Shown here one piece after another: positions 43,701-50,870 of a stretch of DNA of 64,000 nt. The notes below the pieces were generated by a model. It saw only the letters and a list, made by a program, of their open reading frames with translations, did not search any database and was not told the origin of the DNA. The translations under genes were made by a program, and so were the position numbers. This DNA comes from an uncultured Bacteroidota bacterium (GTDB lineage Bacteria > Bacteroidota > Bacteroidia > Bacteroidales > F082): contig CAJVXP010000003.1 in assembly GCA_913009685.1 (NCBI GenBank), forward strand, positions 45,999 to 109,998, in the 5' to 3' direction. Within the stretch, counting starts at the first letter, position 1. The number at the start of each line of letters is the position of its first letter.

Positions 43701-46508
43701 TTAATAAACTCCGGCAATTAATGAATATACAATAAGGACAACCAGGGTGATGCCGAGTGATAAAAACAGGAAGCCAAAAAATTTGTCTGTATTAATCCAT
43801 GACCTCGGTATTTCTTTTTCAACCACTACCTCATCCAGCTTTCCTGATTCAACCAATTCTTTATACTCACGTGGCCGGTCTTTCTTGTATTCTTCAAGAG
43901 GAACATAGCCGGTAAATATTACAGTATCCATTGGAAATGATTCGGGACGCAGGTGGGTATTAAAGAAATGAATGGTAAAGATAAACCCGACAGCCAGCAG
44001 GGCCTCATCACTATGAATAATTTGAGCCACATTGATTGCCCATCCCGGGATAAAGCGTGTGAAAAATTCAGGAAACCAGAGAATCAAACCGGATAAACCA
44101 ATAATTGCCACGCCCCAAAAAACTGCAAAATAGTCAAACTTTTCCCAATAAGTCCAGCGTCCATATTCAGGCCGTGGGCCTTTGCCAAGAAACCATTTGA
44201 TTGATGCACCGAAATCCTTGATGTCCTGCTTATTGAACATCAGCGAGTTCTTTCCAAAGATGAATTCTTTAAAACCAATACCTTCTTTGGCTTTCAACTG
44301 GAACAAGGTAACCAGGTGAAAAGCAAAATAGCCAAAAGTGATAACTGCCGCAAACCGGTGAATCCTACCCGCAGACCTGACTCCGCCCAACAATTGAGCA
44401 ACCCATGAGGCCCATTCCATGTGCGCAAACTTTAGTGTCATGCCCGTTAAGGCAAGCAACAGGAAGCTCAGAATAACCAGAATATGAGTGAGCCGTTGTG
44501 TGTTGTTGAACCGTTTGTAATATTTCGTCAGGCCAACAGGGGTGGTATATTTGTTAATCTTTCGTTGTTTAAGTGAAGAGGGTAACCACAACAGTGTATG
44601 TATCCCAAAGAAACCAAATACAGCCAAAAGCAAACTGGTCATTGCCCAAAATGACCAGGACAATACCGGGTTATTACTGTGAGTGGCATGTGTCAGATAA
44701 CCGGTAAATTCAAGGGTGGCATTTGCGTGGCATTTCTTACAGGTGCTCACAATGTTTTTAAAGCCCACCTTCGAATTGGGATTGTTTACTTTAAGAATGT
44801 GATGCGAGCCGTGGCAGTTAGAACATCGGGCAGCATTCATATCTCCCAACAAGTAGGCCTTTCCATGAAAAGTATATTTGTAGGATTCAGCAAGCTTTTT
44901 ATGACAGGAACCACACTGAACAGTGATCTCATTCATAAATTTATCCCTATCCGTTTCACTTATCAAATGCGGTGAATGGCAGGTGGCACAAGTAGGATAA
45001 GTTTTGGTTTTATCTTTATTTTTATTAAGGACTGAATGAACACTGGAAATATATTTTTCATAGATGCTCTTATGACATTTTGCACATGTGCCGGGGACAT
45101 TTTCAGGATACACCGAAGAAAGAGAATCACTTTCCTTTAATTCATGATGTGTGGTATGACAGTCAGTACAAACTGCGCTTACCAGCAACCCCTGCTGAAT
45201 CAACCCCTTACCATGAATGCTGATTGAATAGTCGTGGTAAGCATTAACTTCGTTCAATTTTGCTACTTCATTTGCCTTACCTCCGGTTTTATGGCATTTT
45301 CCGCAAAGTTTGGGTATATTCATCCGGTATATTGGTGAACTGTCGTCAAACCTGGATTTAATTTTGTGCGTTCCATGGCAATTGGTACAATATGGTGCTT
45401 CTTTAACCTTTCTTAAATAATCCTTCCCGTGACCACTGGTAAAATATTTATTTGAGACTTTGACGTGACAGTTAGAACAATCCACGCGACCAACAGTCTT
45501 ACAAGGACGTGCCAGGTTAGGAGAAGCTCCGATATGACATTTGACACATTGTATTTTGGAATGTACCGAATTGGCCAGATCAGACAAATTAAATTGCAGC
45601 GTATCACCCGCTTGTGATATTAAATATTTACCTTTTGAAGAATCTTTCAGATGACATTTTAAGCAGGATCTATTAGGGATAACATTTTCAATCTTTTGTT
45701 TCTTAACTTTATGAGGCGTATGACAAGCAGTACAGGCGGGAATAGCACCCGGTGCCTTTTCCCACAATTCACTTCTGATTACCTTTTTGTGCGTTCTTTC
45801 AATATTGACGTGGCACTTCATACAGGTGTGGGCAATCCGTTTGGGGTTAATGGATGAATTTGGACTTTCAGGTGGCAATATCAAATGGCTGTTGTGGCAA
45901 TCATTACAAGTTGCAGTAACAAGCAAGCCGAATTGAAAAAGACCTTTTCCATGTATCCCCTGGCTGTAATTTTTGATGATGCTATGCTCATCAAGTTTAT
46001 AAATTCTGGCTACCGGAGCCCCTTCCTTATGGCATTTTCCACATAAGTAAGGAATGTTCATCTTATAGGTCCTCGAATTGGGGTTATCACGTGGAATAAC
46101 ATTGTGAGCGCCATGACATTCTTTACAACTAGGGGCATACCGGACATCTAATTTCATTGCCTGCCCGTGAACACCGGCATCATATTTAATTTTATTTGCT
46201 TTGTGGCAACTTCCGCAGTCAACAGTTTTTAATTTCTTTAATTTATCGGCATGTGGATAGTCCTCTGTATTAACATCATCATGGCAGGCAATGCACTTAA
46301 CATCTTTATGGACTGATTGTTTTAATATGCTGGTATTAACAAACACTGAGACCGTTTTTCCAGTTACCACTGCTGTTAATTCAGGGTCTTCGTGGCACAT
46401 CATACAGTCGTCATTAGACTGTGCGACTATGCAAGTGAAAGAAAAAAGGAAAAGAAAAAGAAGATAAAACTTTATCATGCTACCTGAAAATACTTTACCT
46501 CTTTTCAT
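43701..46508 (-). CDS. CbcL-like 19-heme cytochrome c-cytochrome b fusion
   Basis: A 935-residue protein. After a signal/anchor segment (about residues 12-30) a periplasmic part of about 580 residues carries 19 CXXCH motifs by my count, from CMMCH to CKKCH. The region contains an internal duplication: RTYKMNIPYLCGKCHKEG and IYRMNIPKLCGKCHKTGG head two similar blocks of about 200 residues. The last 320 residues form a di-haem cytochrome b of the HydC/FdnI (b561) type with about five membrane helices (IHRFAAVITFGYFAFH, IHSDEALLAVGFIFTIHF). Geobacter CbcL has the same order with nine haems and passes quinol electrons outward at low potential. A start at the inner Met (46478) is also possible. 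Confidence 0.9.
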   Translation of the reverse strand: MKRGKVFSGSMIKFYLLFLFLFSFTCIVAQSNDDCMMCHEDPELTAVVTGKTVSVFVNTSILKQSVHKDVKCIACHDDVNTEDYPHADKLKKLKTVDCGSCHKANKIKYDAGVHGQAMKLDVRYAPSCKECHGAHNVIPRDNPNSRTYKMNIPYLCGKCHKEGAPVARIYKLDEHSIIKNYSQGIHGKGLFQFGLLVTATCNDCHNSHLILPPESPNSSINPKRIAHTCMKCHVNIERTHKKVIRSELWEKAPGAIPACTACHTPHKVKKQKIENVIPNRSCLKCHLKDSSKGKYLISQAGDTLQFNLSDLANSVHSKIQCVKCHIGASPNLARPCKTVGRVDCSNCHVKVSNKYFTSGHGKDYLRKVKEAPYCTNCHGTHKIKSRFDDSSPIYRMNIPKLCGKCHKTGGKANEVAKLNEVNAYHDYSISIHGKGLIQQGLLVSAVCTDCHTTHHELKESDSLSSVYPENVPGTCAKCHKSIYEKYISSVHSVLNKNKDKTKTYPTCATCHSPHLISETDRDKFMNEITVQCGSCHKKLAESYKYTFHGKAYLLGDMNAARCSNCHGSHHILKVNNPNSKVGFKNIVSTCKKCHANATLEFTGYLTHATHSNNPVLSWSFWAMTSLLLAVFGFFGIHTLLWLPSSLKQRKINKYTTPVGLTKYYKRFNNTQRLTHILVILSFLLLALTGMTLKFAHMEWASWVAQLLGGVRSAGRIHRFAAVITFGYFAFHLVTLFQLKAKEGIGFKEFIFGKNSLMFNKQDIKDFGASIKWFLGKGPRPEYGRWTYWEKFDYFAVFWGVAIIGLSGLILWFPEFFTRFIPGWAINVAQIIHSDEALLAVGFIFTIHFFNTHLRPESFPMDTVIFTGYVPLEEYKKDRPREYKELVESGKLDEVVVEKEIPRSWINTDKFFGFLFLSLGITLVVLIVYSLIAGVY

Positions 46509-46733
46509 ATCTGATTATATATTATTAAATGTGGCATTTAAATTAGAAATTTAATATTGAAGTTGTTTAAAGCTGACCTGATAAAATAACGCGAAAAGCT
46601 ATTAGATTCAGTGCCTTCCAATGACTTTTGTTTGTTTTGAAACGCACTAAATCAGCCTTCATTAAAAGCATCAGGCCAGGCATTGCCCCCCCAATAATAA
46701 ATTGAAACATAAACTAATGACTTTTAAAGTTGC

Positions 46734-47075
46734 TAACACCAAATCTAAATCAAAAAGAATTCGTTGAATGTTTTGGCGGGCGATATTTTCACTTTAAAAA
46801 ATGTTTATTTTTGGAAATCAAAGTGACATATATCAACAGGTGATTGGTTTTTAGATTTATACTTTTCACTTTGTCCATCTCCTTTATAAGCAACTTTTTG
46901 AGAAATAATATATCAGGGCTAAGCCGATAGTTTTAAGTATATCCGAAATACAAAATATAATAAACAGATATGTGGCAAACCCTGTGTTTTTTAATTCTCT
47001 TAACAATGAATAATTAAACGAAGGTAGCCGCTCACATATCATCTATATCATAGGAGTAAAAACAAAGGTTTTGTG
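46734..47075 (+). pseudogene. Decayed duplicate of the Crp-family gene promoter and 5' part
   Basis: This stretch aligns with 40678-41073, the promoter and first third of the Crp-family gene: ATGTTTATTTTTGGAAA, TATATCAAC, GATTGGTTTTTA, CTGTRTTTTTTAATTC, ATATCATCTATATCATA. The coding part is dead: the start ATG has become ATA (46927), an internal segment of about 80 bases is missing, and stops follow. The FNR-like box is kept. It lies upstream of, and divergent from, the 19-heme fusion gene. Confidence 0.8.
46823..46836 (+). promoter_or_regulatory. FNR-like box in the duplicated promoter
   Basis: GTGACATATATCAA is the counterpart of the box at 40765, with one change (T to C). It lies about 315 bases upstream of the 19-heme fusion gene on the other strand. 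Confidence 0.45.
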
Positions 47076-47251
47076 ATAATTCGAGTCCTCTGTAAAACTT
47101 TCAGTTACCATCCAAAGTAAAACGATATATCTTTTAAAGAACAAATAATCAATATTGTGAAACTTCTCCTCCCATTTCGAACGGGATTCAGTATATGACA
47201 AAGTTCTTTAAAGTCACGTAATGTGTCAGAGCAGCAATATGGTTATTTTAC

Positions 47252-47860
47252 CTAATGCCAGCCATCAATCATGCTCTTAAAATTACTCGTTGCAGTTTTT
47301 CCCACGGTACAGAAGTACAAATGAATCAGCCAAAATATAGTTAGAAAGAAGCCCAAAAACTGATGGAACAGATCTGTTAACCAGATACCACTCTTGCCAA
47401 ATAAGACGGTCAGTGTTAATTCAGGAAACATCAGGCCAAGGCCGGTGATAATGATCAATGGAAGAAGAAGGTACATGGCAATAACATAACTAAGTTGTTG
47501 CAAAGGGTTGAATTTCCTCTCTTTGGTTACAGGAAAAGGATGGGGTTCCTTTTCGAAAATTCCCCAGGAATAAAACTTAATTTGCTTCCACAGATCCCTT
47601 CCATACCCTTTCAACTGGATTTTATAGTATTTTCCGTTCCATGTAAAGCGGTTTGCAAACGCAAAAAACAAAAAGTTAATAACGAGGATTATTCCGCAAA
47701 TATTATGGATTGTAACAGAAAAATTAAATGGAATCAAATGAGAATCCTTAGCTGCATATTGCATACTGAGTCCTGTAAAGACTAATAAAAAGAATAGCAA
47801 AGCGTTCAACCAATGCCAGACCCTTACCCAAACGGGATATAAATAAATTTTTTCTTCCAT
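47252..47860 (-). CDS. Cytochrome b561/HydC-like membrane subunit
   Basis: A 202-residue membrane protein with four or five helices. It starts MEEKIYLYPVWVRVWHWLNALLFFLLVFTGLSM, typical of the di-haem cytochrome b of Ni-Fe hydrogenases and formate dehydrogenases (HydC/FdnI), with further His in SVTIHNICG, LFHQFLGFF and FWLIHLYF as haem ligands. It oxidises quinol or reduces quinone. It follows the seven-heme gene with one base between stop and start, so the two form a tight pair that corresponds to a split CbcL-like complex. Confidence 0.88.
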   Translation of the reverse strand: MEEKIYLYPVWVRVWHWLNALLFFLLVFTGLSMQYAAKDSHLIPFNFSVTIHNICGIILVINFLFFAFANRFTWNGKYYKIQLKGYGRDLWKQIKFYSWGIFEKEPHPFPVTKERKFNPLQQLSYVIAMYLLLPLIIITGLGLMFPELTLTVLFGKSGIWLTDLFHQFLGFFLTIFWLIHLYFCTVGKTATSNFKSMIDGWH

Positions 47861-47861
47861 A

Positions 47862-48824
47862 TCATTTTTTTATTATACGCAGAATTCCATGAATAATAAG
47901 CACAATAATTACCAATGCGAATAAAACCACACTCACTACATTCAGAATATAATTCCTGTTGGCACCTATCACATATGAATTGTTTAAAATAGTGGCATTC
48001 AGGAAACCGAATTTACTCCTGTGCCTTCTTGACTGAAATTTATACAGTGTGGCCATGAGAAAAGTATTTTTCGAATGGCAATTTACACACTTTTTAACTG
48101 CTTTTCCTTTAGGTAATATGTCGTGATCGACCATCGTACCGTTCTGTACCTTCGCATGGCAGTCAAGGCATCTTACATGTTGAAAATGAAGTTTCTGATT
48201 GGGAAGCCAATCATGGGCAGCAATCATATTTTTAGGTGCGGAATCAGAAAGTACCGAGAAATTGATCTCTTTTGAATGACAACTTAAACACATTTCATTG
48301 TCATAAATAATTACCTTGCTGATATCTTTACTTTTCCTTGCGGTAACTTTATATTTGTGGGGATTATGACACAACCAACAACTGAAATTGCTGCCGAATT
48401 CTTTGAAGTGGATACTAGCCTTATATTCTTTGTAGATATTCTCAAAATGAAACTTTGCCGTATTCTCATCCCCTTCATGGCAATCAATACAAGTGGGCAT
48501 CTCTTCCATTTGCAACTGTCCGTTGTGTGGGAATTTAGCGTAATCGGCGTCGTGACAATCAACACATTGAAATGTGCAATGGTTTTGTTTGTAAAACGAC
48601 GCTGAATCAATAACATAAAAAGGATTCATCCTTCTTATCACATTCTTATCGCTCAAGTCATTATAGTAGGTGTAAAATCTATGCTCGTGACATTTAAGGC
48701 ACTTATGGTTTGCGGCAGCATTTTCAAACTTATTTTGTTTAAGAGTATCCTGAGCAAAAGCTGAATGAAAAACAACAAATAAGCTCATGAATATAAGCGT
48801 ACTGATAAGGATACTATTCTTCAT
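47862..48824 (-). CDS. Seven-heme membrane-anchored cytochrome c
   Basis: A 320-residue protein with signal peptide (residues 1-24, FHSAFA), seven CXXCH motifs (CLKCH, CVDCH, CIDCH, CWLCH, CLSCH, CLDCH, CVNCH) and a C-terminal membrane helix (NVVSVVLFALVIIVLIIHGILRII). The C-terminal anchor would hold the haem domain on the outer side of the inner membrane beside the cytochrome b encoded next. This is the two-gene form of the fusion seen at 43701, so the window has two quinone-linked multiheme modules in a row. Confidence 0.9.
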   Translation of the reverse strand: MKNSILISTLIFMSLFVVFHSAFAQDTLKQNKFENAAANHKCLKCHEHRFYTYYNDLSDKNVIRRMNPFYVIDSASFYKQNHCTFQCVDCHDADYAKFPHNGQLQMEEMPTCIDCHEGDENTAKFHFENIYKEYKASIHFKEFGSNFSCWLCHNPHKYKVTARKSKDISKVIIYDNEMCLSCHSKEINFSVLSDSAPKNMIAAHDWLPNQKLHFQHVRCLDCHAKVQNGTMVDHDILPKGKAVKKCVNCHSKNTFLMATLYKFQSRRHRSKFGFLNATILNNSYVIGANRNYILNVVSVVLFALVIIVLIIHGILRIIKK

Positions 48825-49422
48825 AATCTTTCAAGATCTTTTGTTTAATAATTTATGCTCAACTGTTAATTGGTGAACACCTATAATATTGGCGGCAAAA
48901 CTACTACCTTTTTTTAAAAAAATCTCTCTTCTGATAAATTTTTTTTAATTATTTCAACAACTTTATCTGATGTAGTAAAGTTACTGATTCAAACTCAGCG
49001 GAATGAGCGGCCCGGCTACTCCGGAATAGGCGACACGAGATGGGGCAGCTCCCCCAATGGGGGTTCTGTTCTTTCCTGTTGTCTGCTAAATACCAGTTTG
49101 TTACGCTCCTTAATTAATTCGCCCGGGGTGCTCACGTTTTCGGGAAAAATTAGTTTTTAATATCAGCAAAAAAGCGATGGAAAGCAGGCAGGTTTTTTGA
49201 CAAGTTCCGGCTTGTGCCGATGGTATTTGGGCGACTTGGCTTAATTTTTTTTGTTCATCCCGGCGAAGCCTGTTTTCTATTCAATATCTGCAAGATACTT
49301 TAAAAATCCGGTTATAAGAAACATATAAGTTTTTACCATAATTATGTAACATGTAACGCCGGATGATGAATTAATTTTGTGACATGATTCAAAAAGTATT
49401 AATCATCTAAAAAAACAAAGAC
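48825..49422. other. Intergenic region between cytochrome and metal blocks
   Basis: About 600 bases between divergent genes. It contains the operator copy A and its promoter (49323-49379), a short hairpin CCCCC-AAT-GGGGG near 49052 and no convincing gene. Confidence 0.5.
49323..49379 (+). promoter_or_regulatory. Shared operator motif and -7 box (copy A) upstream of DUF302 gene
   Basis: ATATAAGTTTTTACCATAAT then TATGTAAC, with TAATTTTG at 49372-49379 beginning 28 bases after the start of ATGTAAC. The leader to the ATG at 49423 is about 36 bases. Nearly the same sequence precedes the ResB-CcsA gene on the other strand. Confidence 0.7.
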
Positions 49423-49809
49423 ATGAGTTACTATTTCACCAAAACATTAAAAGGAGCTTCTTTTGAAGAAGCCATCGACCGCACAAAAAAAGCATTGAAA
49501 GAAGAAGGCTTTGGTGTGGTTGCCGAAATTGATTTTCAAAAGACATTAAAGGAAAAGTTAAACGTGGATTTCAGGAAATACCGGGTTTTGGAAGCCTGCA
49601 ACCCTCCTTACGCTTTAAAGTCCCTGACGGCCGATGACAAAATCGGAACTATGCTTCCCTGTAACCTTATCGTTCAGAAAAACGGGGGCCAGGTAGAGGT
49701 GAGCTCTATAGATCCTGTTGCCGCGATGGCGGAAGTCGATAATGAAGAGATGAAAGGCATTGCCTTGGAAATAAGCGAAAAACTAAAGAGGGTGGTTGCT
49801 TCTTTGTAA
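49423..49809 (+). CDS. DUF302-domain protein
   Basis: A 128-residue soluble protein of the DUF302 family: SYYFTKTLKGASFEEAIDRTKKALKEEGFGVVAEIDFQKTLKEKL and the later YRVLEACNPPYALKSL with its conserved Cys. DUF302 proteins are small and often encoded near metal resistance or sulfur genes, but their function is unknown. There is no signal peptide. Its promoter has operator copy A, which links it to the metal regulon. A second gene with a similar operator follows 190 bases later. Confidence 0.88.
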   Translation: MSYYFTKTLKGASFEEAIDRTKKALKEEGFGVVAEIDFQKTLKEKLNVDFRKYRVLEACNPPYALKSLTADDKIGTMLPCNLIVQKNGGQVEVSSIDPVAAMAEVDNEEMKGIALEISEKLKRVVASL

Positions 49810-49924
49810 AAATATTGTCCCCGATTTCCGAAAGAAGCTTGCTTTGAAAACAGAATGCTGTTCATAAGCAGGCTCTTTTGGGTTTTGAACTTTTCTCATG
49901 TCGCCATTTCCCGAATCAAAAAAA

Positions 49925-49981
49925 CATATAAGTCTTTCCCATAATTGTGTAACGCCTAAGAGACTGTTTGATACTATGTTT
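49925..49981 (+). promoter_or_regulatory. Shared operator motif and -7 box (copy B)
   Basis: ATATAAGTCTTTCCCATAAT then TGTGTAAC, followed by TATGTTTG at 49974-49981, which begins 28 bases after the start of GTGTAAC. It precedes the 105-residue gene and probably the whole small-protein and CopA-like operon. Confidence 0.7.
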
Positions 49982-49998
49982 GTAGAAAATTAAAAGCC

Positions 49999-50316
49999 AT
50001 GAAAAATTATCTGAATACAGTACGGTTTCAATCGGAAAAGATTATTTCCGGGGAATATGAAAACAACGTTCAGCAAGAGTTAAACGGATTAGAAGGGGTT
50101 GAAGGCCTGCATTTTGGCCTGGATTTTGTAGATGTTGATTACTACCCGCAACTGGCATCCCCTGACTCTCTCAGAAAAGCCTTGTCGAGGGTTCCATTTG
50201 ATTTTCGGGAATCGCCTGCCAAGCGTAATCGCGGACTTTTTAGCGGTCTGATTTCAAACATGGCAAAGGAAAACAAAAAAACGTTTGGGAAAAAAGGCCC
50301 TTCCTGCTGTGGATAA
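49999..50316 (+). CDS. Small protein with C-terminal CCG, metal-block gene
   Basis: A 105-residue protein without signal peptide. The first 75 residues (MKNYLNTVRFQSEKIISGEYENNVQQELNGLEGVEGLHFGLDFVDVDYYP) have a beta-alpha-beta pattern that could be an HMA-like fold without the CxxC. The last residues GKKGPSCCG supply two Cys for a metal site. I do not recognise the family. It is the first gene of a likely operon reaching to the CopA-like ATPase and is preceded by operator copy B, so a role in metal handling is likely. Confidence 0.75.
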   Translation: MKNYLNTVRFQSEKIISGEYENNVQQELNGLEGVEGLHFGLDFVDVDYYPQLASPDSLRKALSRVPFDFRESPAKRNRGLFSGLISNMAKENKKTFGKKGPSCCG

Positions 50317-50348
50317 GAAAAAAAGAATAAATCAATAAAAATTAAGTC

Positions 50349-50567
50349 ATGTTGCTCAAATTGTTCATTCTCACACTTGTCATTGTTGCTGCTGCTTTGC
50401 TGGCTATGAGCTTTGCGTTGGTTTGGAAGAAACCGGCTGAAAGTTGTGAACGGGATAATTCCGGGTTGGGCGAAGTCTTTTCCTGCGATACTTGCGGCAT
50501 GAATGAACCGGGGTCTTGTACCCCCGATAGAAAGAGACAGACATTAAATAAAGTATTAACCGTTTAA
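50349..50567 (+). CDS. Small membrane protein with Cys motif
   Basis: A 72-residue protein with one N-terminal membrane helix (LFILTLVIVAAALLAMSFALVW) and a short outside part with four Cys (AESCERDN, FSCDTCGMNEPGSC). The CDTCG and GSC groups could bind a metal or an Fe-S cluster. Similar short single-helix proteins are common in Bacteroidetes near redox genes. Family unknown to me. Confidence 0.7.
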   Translation: MLLKLFILTLVIVAAALLAMSFALVWKKPAESCERDNSGLGEVFSCDTCGMNEPGSCTPDRKRQTLNKVLTV

Positions 50568-50579
50568 AAAATTAAAGTC

Positions 50580-50798
50580 ATGATGAATTTTGGGAATATG
50601 GGCTGGGGAATGGGTTACTGGTGGATAGGTGGCCTGGTAATGATGGCTCTCTTTGTCTGGTTGCTGTATACCCTCTTCGGCAGAAATTCTGTTGAAAACA
50701 GATATCGTATGGAAACGGCTCGTGATATACTGTTAAAAAGGTATGCCCGCGGCGAAATTACCAAAGAAGAATATAACAGCATTTTAAAGGATATTTAA
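50580..50798 (+). CDS. SHOCT-domain small membrane protein
   Basis: A 72-residue protein with Met- and Trp-rich N-terminus (MMNFGNMGWGMGYWWIGG), one membrane helix and a C-terminal SHOCT helix pair (ARDILLKRYARGEITKEEYNSILKDI). Such small SHOCT proteins are typically found next to copper ATPases and efflux genes. It lies 12 bases after the previous gene and about 70 bases before the CopA-like gene. Confidence 0.85.
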   Translation: MMNFGNMGWGMGYWWIGGLVMMALFVWLLYTLFGRNSVENRYRMETARDILLKRYARGEITKEEYNSILKDI

Positions 50799-50870
50799 AA
50801 AATCTTCGGTATTGTTTTCCTGTAAAAACTACCAGATTAAAAAGTTTCAAAACATATAATTGATAAACAA

